Part shown: positions 1 to 8,996 of the stretch, piece after piece
Numbering within the stretch: position 1 is the first letter of the stretch
Layout: each line of letters opens with the position of its first letter
NCBI RefSeq assembly: GCF_034259325.1
Contig: NZ_JAXIVS010000008.1
Span: 310,001-374,000, forward strand
Length of the DNA stretch: 64,000 bases
Direction of reading: 5' to 3'
Source: Hyalangium ruber
Lineage (GTDB): Bacteria; Myxococcota; Myxococcia; Myxococcales; Myxococcaceae
The notes under the pieces: model-generated
Databases searched by the model: none
What the model was told of the DNA's origin: nothing
Seen by the model: the letters and a program-made list of their open reading frames with translations, nothing else
Program-made: the position numbers and the translations under genes

Positions 1-483
1 GGTCAGTGCCATGACCTTGCCCGCCAGTTGGACCACGTTGACATTGGTATTGAAGGTTCGATTGTCTCTTCGGCCCAGCAGGTCAAGGGTGGCATTGAAG
101 ACGCGGCTGGCCAGGGTGCTCGGCTGGGTTGCCTCGAAGCCTGCGCTGAGCTGGCCAGTCCTCAGCATGTCTTCGTAAGGAGTGGTTCGTAAAAAGCGGT
201 TACGGTAGGAGACCTTGCCGTGATCGAACGTGTAGCGATGCACCATGGCCAGACCATCGAACCAGTGACGATAGCTGGCGTCTCCGTGCTCGAATTTTGC
301 TGGGCCATTGCGGTACAGGCTGCCGCTCAGCCAGTCCGGGAGATGGCCCTCCGTCGGCAAGCGAGCGATATCGGTCTCGGTGTTGAGGCTGGTGAAGGCC
401 AGGGAAACGCTTGTCGTGGTCTTCCCCTCCTCGACACGGGGCATGACATCCGGGTGGAGTTTCTCAGAGGTGGCGGTGCTCAC
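1..483 (-). CDS. Carotenoid oxygenase (RPE65/CCD family), N-terminal part, cut by window edge
   Basis: This open frame runs off the left edge, so only about 161 N-terminal residues are visible out of roughly 450-500 usual for the family. The frame starts at a GTG (481-483) preceded by AGGAGAGAG, a good ribosome binding site. The translation contains LPDWLSGSLYRNGPAKFEHG followed by HWFDGLAMVHRYTF, the conserved opening of carotenoid cleavage oxygenases, which split carotenoids or related polyenes and stilbenes with a non-haem iron held by four histidines. The iron-binding histidines would lie outside the window, so activity cannot be judged. It is divergent from the thioredoxin-like gene at 667. 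Substrate is unknown; myxobacteria make carotenoids, so an apocarotenoid or retinal role is possible but is inference. Confidence 0.88.
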   Translation of the reverse strand, partial: MSTATSEKLHPDVMPRVEEGKTTTSVSLAFTSLNTETDIARLPTEGHLPDWLSGSLYRNGPAKFEHGDASYRHWFDGLAMVHRYTFDHGKVSYRNRFLRTTPYEDMLRTGQLSAGFEATQPSTLASRVFNATLDLLGRRDNRTFNTNVNVVQLAGKVMALT

Positions 484-666
484 TGGGGCCTCTCTCCTGG
501 TAGGCGGGGCGTACAGCGGAGAGTGCCCCCCAGCGGCTGAAGTGAGCCGTGCGAATGACCAGGCGGCCGAAGGCTCGTGTGCCGCTAGCCGCGCTCTCTC
601 CTCGTTCCCCTGTGAAGGGAGCAGCCGCCCACGCTGAGTGTTATCACCTCGTCAGGAGGTACGCGC

Positions 667-1131
667 ATGCACGAGCGAGGCGAGGTTCCCCTGTTCCGGC
701 TTCCGGTGCCGAGCGGCCCGCCGCGCGGCACGCTGGATGCCTGGCAGCGGCGCGACATGCTGATCGCGCTGACGCACCCAGGCTGTGACATCTGCCAGGC
801 GCTCCACCGAGCGCTCCAGGCGAAGGCTGCCGAGTGGCGAAAGGAAGAGATCGACACCTTCACCGTGGTGCCCAAGCTCCGCTCGGGAGAGTCGCTGCCT
901 CCAGGGGCACTGGAGGACGCGGAGGGGAGGGTGTCCCAGGAGCTGGCGCGCGCCTTTGGAGGGCCCTCGGGCGGAGCACGCCTGGCGGTGGCCAACCGCT
1001 TCGCCAGGCTCTACGCGGTGGTGGACATCCACAGCGGGCCAACAGAGGCCGTGCTCCGCGAGGCGCTGGAGTGGATGGAGCTCGCTCAGCTTCAGTGCGG
1101 CGAGTGCTTCGCGCCTCTTGCTTGGGACTGA
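667..1131 (+). CDS. Thioredoxin-like protein with a CxxC motif
   Basis: A 154-residue protein with no signal peptide, so probably cytoplasmic. Around residue 37 it reads THPGCDICQAL, a beta strand followed by CxxC as in thioredoxin-fold redox proteins; a second pair of cysteines (CGEC) lies near the C-terminus. GGAGGT seven bases upstream of the ATG fixes the start. I do not recognise a specific family beyond the thioredoxin-like fold, and the substrate is unknown. The gene is convergent with the alpha/beta hydrolase that ends at 1154. Confidence 0.7.
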   Translation: MHERGEVPLFRLPVPSGPPRGTLDAWQRRDMLIALTHPGCDICQALHRALQAKAAEWRKEEIDTFTVVPKLRSGESLPPGALEDAEGRVSQELARAFGGPSGGARLAVANRFARLYAVVDIHSGPTEAVLREALEWMELAQLQCGECFAPLAWD

Positions 1132-1153
1132 CTCGAAGGCCTCGGTCTCCGGT

Positions 1154-2017
1154 TCAACGGTGGCCCACGGTCTCGATGTGGCTCAGGAGCGCCGACGCGA
1201 GTGGGGGCACGACGGCACGTGGAATCGCGTGCCCCATCCCGTCGATCGTCACCAGGGTCGAGCGCGGCAGGGTCTCCGCCAGGAATCGCGAGTTGGACTC
1301 GGGATTGGTGGGATCCTCCGGGGTGGCGATGACGAGCGTGGGCACGGTGACATGCGCGAGCTCCGCCCCACGAGCCAGTCCGGAGGGGTCGGCCCGCGCA
1401 TGGGCATCCGAGGTGTCGTGGCGGCCGGCGTGGGCGATGATGCGCCGCTCCAGCGCACGGAACTCCTCGGCATCGAAGGGAATCGCCTTGCCGTTGAGCC
1501 TGCGCCAGTGCTCGACCCGCCAGTCGATCTGCGCCTCGCGGTCACGCGGCTCGAACATGTGGCGCCAGAACTCGTACAGACCGGGGTCTATGGGGGCTCG
1601 CGCCGACACGTTGGCGCGGGCGGGCGCGCCTTCGAGGGCGGGCGCCCCGATGACCGTCGCGCTGAGCAGCCGCTCGGGATGCGCGACCAGGAGCCACTGC
1701 ACCAGAAAGCCTCCCAACGAAAGGCCCACGACGTGCGCGCGCTCGATGCCGAGTGCATCGAGGATGGCCAGTGCGTCCTCGGCCATTCGGGTCGCGGAGT
1801 AGGGGACCCTGTCGAAAGCCCAGGTAGACGCTCCGGTGTCCCGGTGGTCATAGCGGATGACCCGGTGCTTCCGGGCCAGGAGTTCCACGAGCTCATCGGG
1901 CCAGACCCGTCCCGAGACGGTGGAGCCCATGATGAGCAGAACGGCGGGGGCATCCTCCGGCCCCCGTGATTCGACCCAGAGCGAGACGCTCTGGGCGACC
2001 TCCACGAAGCGTTCCAT
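1154..2017 (-). CDS. Alpha/beta hydrolase
   Basis: A 287-residue cytoplasmic alpha/beta-fold hydrolase. It shows the oxyanion-hole strand VLLIMGS, the nucleophile elbow GLSLGG (serine about residue 119), an acid-bearing strand VPTLVIATPEDP and the catalytic histidine in DGMGHAIP near the C-terminus. The early part (PAVLLIMGSTVSGRVWPDEL, then YDHRDTG) matches the group annotated as alpha/beta fold hydrolases related to esterases, lactonases and polyketide-tailoring hydrolases such as aclacinomycin methylesterase. Substrate cannot be told. It is a single gene, convergent with the thioredoxin-like gene. Confidence 0.85.
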   Translation of the reverse strand: MERFVEVAQSVSLWVESRGPEDAPAVLLIMGSTVSGRVWPDELVELLARKHRVIRYDHRDTGASTWAFDRVPYSATRMAEDALAILDALGIERAHVVGLSLGGFLVQWLLVAHPERLLSATVIGAPALEGAPARANVSARAPIDPGLYEFWRHMFEPRDREAQIDWRVEHWRRLNGKAIPFDAEEFRALERRIIAHAGRHDTSDAHARADPSGLARGAELAHVTVPTLVIATPEDPTNPESNSRFLAETLPRSTLVTIDGMGHAIPRAVVPPLASALLSHIETVGHR

Positions 2018-2108
2018 GGTCCCAGCTTCGCAGGACGGTACCCCGTTCAGTCCAGGAGGTTCGTCAGGCCCGCGTACATATTGGGACCGGGGATGCCATC
2101 CAGCGGGA

Positions 2109-2558
2109 TCAGCGGTTGGGCTTCATCAGCGTGAGCACCTGGGTGAAGGTGCGGTCCCCATTGGGCGTGGTGGCCAGCATCCCGGTCACTCCCAGATAGG
2201 CGCCCGTGCCACCAACGACCGGAATCAGGGAGGTGCCCGTTTCGGCCTCGCGCCCCGCGACGGTGATGGTGCCGTCGGCCATGGTGAGCGTCCACTGACA
2301 CTCGCTGAACTGACCGGGGAGCGTTCGGACGCAGTATCCGCTGTTCGAGCCGATGTTCTCCTTCTCGGCGTTCAACAGCGGCTGATCAAACACGAACATG
2401 TCGCCCGGCGAGTCCCCCGGCGCGCCCAGGTCCACGGGGGAGGCAATGCCACTGCGAGCATCCGCGAGGGTGTTCAACGTCCAGGACTCCTCCGCGTGAG
2501 CGGACTCACAGCCCAGCATCGGCAGGGTCAGGGCAGCCATCAGCATGGCCTTGTACAT
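2109..2558 (-). CDS. Exported protein with allene oxide cyclase/dirigent-like barrel
   Basis: A 149-residue protein with an export signal. Its hydrophobic N-terminus ends LPMLGCESAHAEES, so it could be a lipoprotein (LGC) or be cut after AHA by signal peptidase I. The body has GDMFVFDQPLL, then TMADGTITVAGREAETG and VVGGTGAYLGVTGML, the pattern of secreted AOC-barrel-like (dirigent-like) domain proteins known mainly from actinobacteria. Plant relatives bind or cyclise small hydrophobic substrates; bacterial members are mostly uncharacterised. It is followed at its 3' side by the unrelated alpha/beta hydrolase on the same strand, 91 bases away. Confidence 0.75.
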   Translation of the reverse strand: MYKAMLMAALTLPMLGCESAHAEESWTLNTLADARSGIASPVDLGAPGDSPGDMFVFDQPLLNAEKENIGSNSGYCVRTLPGQFSECQWTLTMADGTITVAGREAETGTSLIPVVGGTGAYLGVTGMLATTPNGDRTFTQVLTLMKPNR

Positions 2559-2672
2559 GGTGTTTCTCTTTTCTGGGATTGCTCGTCATTGAGCGGGGGG
2601 CGGCCGCGTAGCATGGCGCTCACGCAGGGTCCAGCGAGCGCTCGGATGGCTCCGCGCTCCCTCTCAGGAGCC

Positions 2673-2714
2673 AAAAAAATGCCCCCTCCTGCGCCCGAAG
2701 GCACAGGAGGGGGC
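2673..2714 (-). terminator. Rho-independent terminator of the DUF4476 gene
   Basis: On the minus strand an 11-bp perfect stem (GCCCCCTCCTG pairing with CAGGAGGGGGC, 2704-2714 with 2681-2691) with a 12-base loop is followed by A and seven T residues. It begins 15 bases after the stop codon of the DUF4476 gene and is the clearest intrinsic terminator in the window. Confidence 0.92.
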
Positions 2715-2728
2715 GGGACAGCGGAGCT

Positions 2729-3436
2729 TCATCGCCCTTCGATGATCCTCTTCAGCTCTTCCTTGTCGCTGGAGAACTGGAAGGCGCTGTAGAGCTGGTA
2801 GGCGTTATCGCGGTCCAACACGCGCGGCCAGAGCACCCGCGCCACCTGCAGCTTGTCCTGCAAGAAGGTGAACTTCTGGATCATCTTCAGCACCTGCGGC
2901 ACCAGGAAGTACTGCTGACTGGCCCCTGACTCGAGCACGCGCAGCTTGCCGTCACTGAAGGACTCCCGATTCATGGCCCGCGAGAGCGCGTCCAGCTGAG
3001 TCTCGGAGATGGGCTGCACCGCGGGCGCCGGCGGCGGGGGCGGCGGCTGGGGACGCGGCTGGTAGCGGCGCACGTCCGGAGCGTTGTTCACCGCGGCCCG
3101 CATCGTGTCCAGCTCGTCTCCCAGGTTCGTCAGCACCCGGCGCCCCTGGCGGTCGGACCGCTCCATCGCCCGATCCAGCAGCTCCTCCATCTTGGCCAGT
3201 CGCTCCAGCAGCCGCTCGCGCTCCACCACCACCAGCGTGCCCTCACGCCGGAACGAGTCCGGAGGGGAGTTGTCGTAGCCAGGGCCGGGGTAGCCAGGGG
3301 TGCTGGGAGCAGGCTGGGTGATGGGACCGGTCGGCTGGCCCGGGGGAGGCGAGCGCTTGAGATCCTGAGACTGTGCGGACTGCGCACCCGCGGCGGCCGA
3401 CATCAGCACTGCAACAGCGACGACGAAAGCCCTCAT
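2729..3436 (-). CDS. Exported DUF4476-domain protein
   Basis: A 235-residue protein starting with a cleavable signal (VVAVAVLMSAAAGAQS), so it acts outside the cytoplasm. Residues about 25-65 and 120-140 are proline-rich linkers, including a run of six prolines. Residues about 68-115 are a charged helix, probably a coiled coil. The C-terminal 95 residues (SFSDGKLRVLES, then DNAYQLYSAFQFSSDKEELKRI) are a DUF4476 domain, repeatedly found in myxobacteria and Bacteroidetes; its function is unknown. The gene is monocistronic, ending in a strong terminator. Confidence 0.85.
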   Translation of the reverse strand: MRAFVVAVAVLMSAAAGAQSAQSQDLKRSPPPGQPTGPITQPAPSTPGYPGPGYDNSPPDSFRREGTLVVVERERLLERLAKMEELLDRAMERSDRQGRRVLTNLGDELDTMRAAVNNAPDVRRYQPRPQPPPPPPAPAVQPISETQLDALSRAMNRESFSDGKLRVLESGASQQYFLVPQVLKMIQKFTFLQDKLQVARVLWPRVLDRDNAYQLYSAFQFSSDKEELKRIIEGR

Positions 3437-3520
3437 GGCTATTTCCTTGGTGGGGTATACGCCCCTAGTGACGCACGAGGGCTCCCGGCATTCAATCGTC
3501 TCGCAGCGGCGAGCGTGGCG

Positions 3521-5602
3521 TCAGCTGCCCCCGACTTCCACGGGAAGGCGCAGCGTGAACCGCGCCCCGCCGCCGAGCTCACTCTCCACGTCGAGCGTCC
3601 CGCCGTGGCGCTCGGCAATCTGACGGCTGATGTGCAAGCCGAGGCCGAGCCCGGTGATGCTCCGGCTGGCCACGGCCCGCTCGAAGCGCTGGAAGATGCG
3701 CTGCAGATCTCGTGGCGCAATCCCAGGGCCCTGGTCGCTGACCGAAAGCTCCACCTGGTCTCCGCGCCGGCCCACGTCGATGCGCACGGGCTTCCCCTCG
3801 CCGTACTTCAGGGCGTTGGCGAGGAGGTTGTCGAGCACCTGCGCCAGCCGGGCCCGGTCCCCGTGGACCCGTGCATCTTCGGAGACCTCCACCGTGAGGG
3901 CGACACCTGCTGACTGGAAGACCTCGCTCGCCTGATGCACCGTCTCGGTCACCAGCTCCCGGACCGACAGGGGCGCCATGTCCATGCTCAGCATCCCGGT
4001 GGCAATCCGTGACACATCGAGCATGTCGTCGATGAGCCGCTCCACGCGCCGCAGCTGGCGAGCGGCCACCCCGAGGCGGGTGTTCAACGCCTCGGCGGGG
4101 AGCCCGGCCGAGACCGGCTTCTGCAACGAGCGGGATGCCAGCTCGATCTGAAGCTTCAGCGAGGTGAGAGGCGTCTTGAGCTCGTGGGAGCAGATGCTGA
4201 GGAACTCGTCGCGAGCGGAGATCGCCTCGGTGGCTCGTTCATAGAGCCGCGAGTTCTCCACTGCCTGCGCGGCCTTCCCGGCGAGCTGCTTCGCGTAGGA
4301 GAAGTCCCGCTCCGTGTAGCTGCGCCGGGATGCGGCGAGGAGCAGGGACAGCACCCCGAGCACCCTGCCGCGCGCCACGAGCGGCACGCAGATCATCGAG
4401 TGCACCTCCGCCTCGAGGATGACCTGGGCGTGCTCGTCGCCGAGGGCCAGCTGTCCGATCTTCTCGCGCTCGAGGACCGGGATGAGCAGGGGCCTCGCCT
4501 CGAAGAGCGCCCGGGCAGGAGGGTTCTCCGGTCGGTCCCTGCTGATGGCGAAGCGGGAGACCTTCGCCTTGACGGGCTCGTGTCGCGGGTCCGCGATGAC
4601 GACCTCTGCACGGCGGACCGAGCCGTCGTCCTCGAGCAGGTCGATGAGGCACCAGTCTCCGAGCGTGGGCACCGCGAGCCGTGCCAGCGCGGAGAGCGTC
4701 TCGCGAGGGTCCAGCGACGAGGCCAGGACATCTCCTGCGTTGGAGATGAACCGGCGCATCTCCTCCTCTCGCCGCTGCTCACGGATGTCGCGCACGATGG
4801 CGACGTACCCGAAGACCTCTCCGTCGGCCGAGCGCGCCACCGAGGACAGGGTACTCGTGAGGATGCGCTCACCGCTGCGGTGGCGGTAGCTCACCTCGCG
4901 AGCCTCCGCTCCGGGCGCGTGCTTCGGCTCCGTCCCCTCGGCCTCGAGAATGGCCGCGGGTTGTCCGATGAGTTCATCCGGCGCATAGCCGAAGAGCGCG
5001 TTCGCCGCCGGGTTCACGAGCACGATGATGTGCTCGGGCGAGGTCATGATCACCGGCTCCGGGAGGTGTTGGTAGACAGCCTCGAACTCCGCGCTCTTGC
5101 GGAGGATGAGCTCCTGCGCCTCTCGCCGCTCGGTGACGTCCTCGTGGATGAGGACCAGTTGCCGGACCTCGCCGGCCGCGTCCTTCACGGGGTAGAGGTT
5201 CCCCTCGACCCACCGCGCACGGCCTGCGAGCTGGGGCTCGGCCGCGTCGTAGCGGATGGCCGGGATGCGGCTGTTCTCGCCTCGTAGGGCCCGGTGGAAG
5301 TACGGGAGGATGCCTTGCTTCTCGAGCTGGGGGTCCGTCAGGACGTTGTAGTCGCGGAGGATGAAGTTCTCGACCACGTCCGGCGGGATGCGCCAGAGCG
5401 CGCGCCATGCCGCGTTGACCTGCAGCGTCCGGCCCGAGACGTCGATCAGCTGGATGCTCAGCGGCGCGTTCTCGAAGAGGGTGCGCAGGCGCTCCTGCGT
5501 CTCGGCGAGCAGCTCCCCCTGGCTTTTGACCTTCGCTTCGAGCAACGCGTTGAGCTGCTCGAGCTGAAGGACCGTCCGGCCGTGGCCGGCGTCGTCATGC
5601 AT
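3521..5602 (-). CDS. Soluble sensor histidine kinase (PAS-PAS-GAF-HisKA-HATPase)
   Basis: A 693-residue cytoplasmic histidine kinase with no membrane segment. After a short coiled coil (about 10-40) come two PAS domains (about 40-165 and 170-285; the first ends in the PAC-like IHEDVTERREAQ and the second in IVRDIREQRREE), a GAF domain (about 290-450), a HisKA dimerisation domain with phospho-acceptor His473 in SHELKTPL, and a HATPase_c domain with the N box (LDNLLANALKYG), G1 (SDQGPGI) and G2 (GLGLGLHI) boxes. All kinase motifs are intact. It should sense a soluble cytoplasmic ligand, redox or energy signal and phosphorylate a response regulator. No regulator gene is adjacent, so it is an orphan kinase, common in myxobacteria. 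Confidence 0.95.
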   Translation of the reverse strand: MHDDAGHGRTVLQLEQLNALLEAKVKSQGELLAETQERLRTLFENAPLSIQLIDVSGRTLQVNAAWRALWRIPPDVVENFILRDYNVLTDPQLEKQGILPYFHRALRGENSRIPAIRYDAAEPQLAGRARWVEGNLYPVKDAAGEVRQLVLIHEDVTERREAQELILRKSAEFEAVYQHLPEPVIMTSPEHIIVLVNPAANALFGYAPDELIGQPAAILEAEGTEPKHAPGAEAREVSYRHRSGERILTSTLSSVARSADGEVFGYVAIVRDIREQRREEEMRRFISNAGDVLASSLDPRETLSALARLAVPTLGDWCLIDLLEDDGSVRRAEVVIADPRHEPVKAKVSRFAISRDRPENPPARALFEARPLLIPVLEREKIGQLALGDEHAQVILEAEVHSMICVPLVARGRVLGVLSLLLAASRRSYTERDFSYAKQLAGKAAQAVENSRLYERATEAISARDEFLSICSHELKTPLTSLKLQIELASRSLQKPVSAGLPAEALNTRLGVAARQLRRVERLIDDMLDVSRIATGMLSMDMAPLSVRELVTETVHQASEVFQSAGVALTVEVSEDARVHGDRARLAQVLDNLLANALKYGEGKPVRIDVGRRGDQVELSVSDQGPGIAPRDLQRIFQRFERAVASRSITGLGLGLHISRQIAERHGGTLDVESELGGGARFTLRLPVEVGGS

Positions 5603-5688
5603 GGAGTCAGTTTCGTCTGTTGTGACTCCCGACGCATAGCTCAGCTAGGGGGTAGGGCCAAGAACGCGCTGATGACGGAGCTGACGCT

Positions 5689-5723
5689 GGCCGGGGGGCC
5701 ACCATGAAGGTGGCGCCCCGGCC
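5689..5723 (-). terminator. Strong stem-loop downstream of the exported protein gene at 5737
   Basis: 5689-5703 pairs with 5709-5723: eight GC pairs, one G-G mismatch, then six more pairs around a five-base loop (14 pairs in all). It lies 14 bases past the stop codon of the minus-strand gene at 5737. There is no T run, so it may act as a transcript 3' end stabiliser or factor-dependent terminator rather than a classical intrinsic terminator. Confidence 0.6.
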
Positions 5724-5736
5724 GTTCACCTGAGCC

Positions 5737-6411
5737 CTACCAGTAGTTCCAGGTGTACCAGTTCGAGACGCTCCAGTACCGCTCATCGCCCGTGTTGCCG
5801 ACCCAGGTCACGCTGCCACGGTCGACGAAGCCGGGGACCGCGGTCCACTCCCCACACTCGCTGGCTTCGGCGGCGGAGGCCTGGGAGCGGCAGTCACCGC
5901 TGGAGATGGTCACCCACTCCGGGTAGCCCTCGCCATTGGTGATCTGCTTCTCGATCGTGTACCCGATGTTGTAGTGATTGGCCCACACCGAGACGTTGTA
6001 TTGCGCGTAGCTGTTGATCGTCACGCTCTGCAGCGTGCTGTTCACGAGCCCATCACCGGTCTGGCAGTTCTTGGTGAAGTTCTCGAAGGCCACGAGCCCC
6101 TCGGTGGGATAGACGGCGATCCCGCGGCCCAGCCACCGGAAATTGCTCAGGCCCGAAACGCACGTGAGGGCCTGGTCCGGCCCGCGCACGCTGAACGCGA
6201 AGTGGTGCGGCACGGGATTGGTCTTGCCCGAGTTGCTCGTATTCAGGAGGAATGAGAGCCCCTGATACTGGGTCGAGGCCGTCGGCGCCGTCGACACTCG
6301 GAACGCGAAGTTCTTGCCGGGCCCGGGCGTGGCACTGAAGGACGCGTGATACTCGGCGAAAGCCGGGGCACTCCCCAGCAAGATGGCTGCGATGAGAAAG
6401 CTGTTCCGCAT
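5737..6411 (-). CDS. Exported protein of unknown function
   Basis: I do not recognise the family. The frame is open from 6465, but the start is placed at 6411, where GGAGATC precedes the ATG and the protein begins with a clean signal peptide (FLIAAILLGSAPAFA, cut before EYHASF). The mature part, about 205 residues, is rich in Asn, Ser, Thr, Tyr and Trp, has four cysteines and ends in an aromatic tail (SNWYTWNYW). This looks like a beta-rich extracellular protein. Its upstream region carries the 21-bp element shared with the operon beginning at 11099, so the two units may be co-regulated. Base composition is less GC-rich than flanking housekeeping genes. Confidence 0.7.
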   Translation of the reverse strand: MRNSFLIAAILLGSAPAFAEYHASFSATPGPGKNFAFRVSTAPTASTQYQGLSFLLNTSNSGKTNPVPHHFAFSVRGPDQALTCVSGLSNFRWLGRGIAVYPTEGLVAFENFTKNCQTGDGLVNSTLQSVTINSYAQYNVSVWANHYNIGYTIEKQITNGEGYPEWVTISSGDCRSQASAAEASECGEWTAVPGFVDRGSVTWVGNTGDERYWSVSNWYTWNYW

Positions 6412-6486
6412 TTGCTGCTGATCTCCTCTTGAGACTCCGTTGGAAGTATTTCCCCCCCACAACAAGGAGGGAGGAGCACTGCGTCT

Positions 6487-6507
6487 GAGCTATGCAAAGG
6501 TTTTCAT
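6487..6507 (-). promoter_or_regulatory. 21-bp element, copy 1, upstream of the gene at 5737-6411
   Basis: On the plus strand it begins GAGCTATGCAAAG and ends TTTTCAT. It differs at one base (G in place of A) from the copy at 11215-11235. It sits 76-96 bases upstream of the minus-strand start at 6411 and has the same orientation relative to the downstream gene as copy 2. Twenty of 21 identical bases in two gene-upstream regions is far beyond chance, so it is probably a promoter or operator. It does not fit the GG-N10-GC spacing of a sigma-54 promoter. Confidence 0.55.
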
Positions 6508-6526
6508 CCTGGGTCTCTGACCAAGC

Positions 6527-8974
6527 TCACCTGCCTGGAGGAGCGCCCGCTGCAGGTGCGCTCACCTGCCTAGTCGGTGTTGCTTCCAGATGGCTCATGC
6601 GCGTGCGCTCTGAACCCGCGAATCGAGCGTAGGAAGCAGGCTGCCAGGGTACTGTGGAAGGAGCCGCCGGCGCGAAGTACTCGCCCGTAGGGATCACTCC
6701 CCCCCTGCGCTCCAAGTGACCGAAAAAGTCCGGCGTCACGCTCTCGGCAAGCAGTCCCTCGCCCAGCCATCTGCTCCCCACGGCTTCGCCTGTGGACATG
6801 GGGACCATTGTGGCTTGGAGCGGTTGAGTCGCATCTGGCATCAGGCTCGGCTTGAGAAAGAGCGTGTCGCTGTCATACGGAGGCACGAGGTAGCGGAGGA
6901 AGAACGCCGCGTGTGCCTGAAGCAGCTCATTCCGGCCCAACCACAAGAGGGAGAAGTCATAGCGCCTCCGCTCCCAATCGAGTCGCCAGATCCTGGGGGT
7001 TACACTGTCACTGTAGACATTGTTGAGCCCGGTGCCCGTGACATGGAGGTGGATGTTGCCGGAAGAGCCCAGCAAGAGCGCGATCCGCGCAAACCGCCCC
7101 TCAGGAAGGGCCGGAACGTGGCCGATCAGGCCCCCATCGAGATAGATATCCACATGGATGTCGCCGCCCTCGATATTCACGTCGGGAGGAGAGGCATAGT
7201 TGCCGTCCTGGTTCAGATCCACGACCGAATACGGCGGTTCAGCAATTCGGGCTCTGATGTCTCTCCAGTAGTGGATCGTCCCTCGATTGAAGCGATCCGG
7301 GATCACGAAGACATCCGTGGCGTTGGAGATGGCTGAGAAGGTGGGCTCGGAGATGTCCTCTGTACCGACCGCAATCGAGTCGACCTCCGCGCCCACCCTG
7401 CCTCGATAGATGACCTGCAGATACACATCCGTCGCATTGAAGGGAATAGGCTCGAGAAAAGTGAAGGTTACCTCCCTCTCCTGGCCGCTCCCAAGAGTGA
7501 GCGACTGCTCCTGAGACTTGGTGATGAACACCTCGTTGGTGACGAAGGATTCGCCCTCATCGCACCTGGGAAAGACCATCCCGCCAGAAGGGGATACCGA
7601 GAACTCCCCTGACAGGTCTGGCTCGTAGCACTCGTTGCGGCGGAACTTCACCACGGCCCCGACCGTTCCACCATTCAGTCCCTCGAGAGGCGTGACGTTC
7701 CGGATCTTCGCTCGCATCTTGGAGAAGCCTTCGCCAGCGGTTTGATCTGCGTAGGCGTAGGCGCCCAGCTCGGGTGGCTCGATCTCCAGCTTGCCCCGAA
7801 AGAAGTAGTTGATGAAGCCCGCCGAATAGCTCACGGTCCTGGGAATGAGCACCCGATGGGCCTCATCCATGTTGAAGCGGTTGAGTGAGAAGAGGCGAGT
7901 GACCGTGTATTGGATATCTTCATCCCACCTGTCATAGATCACCTCCAGGCCCCTGTTGCGCAGGTCTTGATCATAGATAGAGAGGGTCGAGGCCTTCTCG
8001 ACGGCCAGCGTGGGTCCCACGGAGGGATACATCGTCATGATGCAGGCAGCCCCCTGCCCACTGCACAGGGAGGCCATGTGTGGCGGGACCGACGCAGGAG
8101 CGCCGTACAGATCCTCGAGCGTGTAATCCCTGGGAGTTCCCGGAACCGGTTGCGAGTACATCGGCGTGACGACCTGGTCACGCCAGAGCGCGAAGTTGGT
8201 GCCTTGGCTGATGAAGTTTCGGTTGGTGAACTCCGCCATACCCACGTGGGCGTCGTTCACCCAGAAGTGGAACGGGTGCCTGAGTTCAGGAGCACCTGGA
8301 AAAGCGGCTTGGACCTGCCCAGAAGCCGCGAGTTCCAGCACACGTCCGCGCGATTCCATTGTGTAACGTTCATACAAACTGGGGTTGTAGTAGGGCCACA
8401 GGTACCACTTATCGACATGTTGGTCGTTTCTCACGTGCTGCGGTTGGGCCATGTCTTGAATGTGGTGGATGACCTGGCCCAGTCTCCGAAAGGTATCGGC
8501 CCAATACTGATCGCGCCGCGCTTGGGGACCCGGCTCGGTCAGCGCCTGATACATGGACCTCCGCGCGTCACTGAGAGAAAAGTCCTGCTCTGGGATTTCC
8601 TCTCCCTCAAATGGAAAACCCTCGAGTGCCCAGGCTGGAGAAGCCTTTCCCAAGGCCACTCCAGAGACAGTCAGGGGGCGGCCATGGACAGGATCGTAGA
8701 AGTGATTCGCGACGCGAGGTTCCGGGTCGTCCTCGAGGCGAACACCCTTCGCAATCAAATAACTGGGGGCACCACGGCCAAGGTAGAACGGAAACTGGGG
8801 GTTCCCGACCCACGAATCAAGCCCCAAGTCTTTCATGAGTCCGGCGCCGGGGCTGGCCACCGACTTATCCACGGCAGCCCTCGTCAGATCGGGATGGGTA
8901 ATGATATTATCATAGGCTCCTGATGGCGAAGCGAACGAGAGGGCGAGGAGCACTAGGAAGATTTTCTTGTCCAT
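6527..8974 (-). CDS. Exported zinc phospholipase C/S1-P1 nuclease-like protein
   Basis: An 815-residue exported protein. The start at 8974 is preferred over 9025 because it follows a GAGGA site and begins a signal peptide (KKIFLVLLALSFASPSGA). Residues 20-260 contain ITHPDLTRAA, ANHFYDPVHGR and, around residue 175, HHIQDMAQPQHVRND. The HxxxDxxxPxH pattern is typical of the helical zinc-site domain of zinc-dependent phospholipase C and S1/P1 nuclease enzymes. The remaining 500 residues are beta-rich, with Asp-Asn-Asn-type turns (VVDLNQDGNYASPPD), and unknown. It starts 22 bases after the stop of the anchor-A protein gene, so the two probably form an operon. The substrate (membrane lipid or other) is inference; a predation or lipid-scavenging role would fit. 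Confidence 0.62.
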   Translation of the reverse strand: MDKKIFLVLLALSFASPSGAYDNIITHPDLTRAAVDKSVASPGAGLMKDLGLDSWVGNPQFPFYLGRGAPSYLIAKGVRLEDDPEPRVANHFYDPVHGRPLTVSGVALGKASPAWALEGFPFEGEEIPEQDFSLSDARRSMYQALTEPGPQARRDQYWADTFRRLGQVIHHIQDMAQPQHVRNDQHVDKWYLWPYYNPSLYERYTMESRGRVLELAASGQVQAAFPGAPELRHPFHFWVNDAHVGMAEFTNRNFISQGTNFALWRDQVVTPMYSQPVPGTPRDYTLEDLYGAPASVPPHMASLCSGQGAACIMTMYPSVGPTLAVEKASTLSIYDQDLRNRGLEVIYDRWDEDIQYTVTRLFSLNRFNMDEAHRVLIPRTVSYSAGFINYFFRGKLEIEPPELGAYAYADQTAGEGFSKMRAKIRNVTPLEGLNGGTVGAVVKFRRNECYEPDLSGEFSVSPSGGMVFPRCDEGESFVTNEVFITKSQEQSLTLGSGQEREVTFTFLEPIPFNATDVYLQVIYRGRVGAEVDSIAVGTEDISEPTFSAISNATDVFVIPDRFNRGTIHYWRDIRARIAEPPYSVVDLNQDGNYASPPDVNIEGGDIHVDIYLDGGLIGHVPALPEGRFARIALLLGSSGNIHLHVTGTGLNNVYSDSVTPRIWRLDWERRRYDFSLLWLGRNELLQAHAAFFLRYLVPPYDSDTLFLKPSLMPDATQPLQATMVPMSTGEAVGSRWLGEGLLAESVTPDFFGHLERRGGVIPTGEYFAPAAPSTVPWQPASYARFAGSERTRMSHLEATPTRQVSAPAAGAPPGR

Positions 8975-8996
8975 TTTGCAGGTCCTCGTGATGGCT

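Noticed and set aside
6487-6520. Sigma-54 promoter at the shared 21-bp element (it contains TTTGCA on the minus strand)
   Set aside because: The upstream GG is 12 rather than 10 bases from the GC in copy 1 and absent in copy 2.
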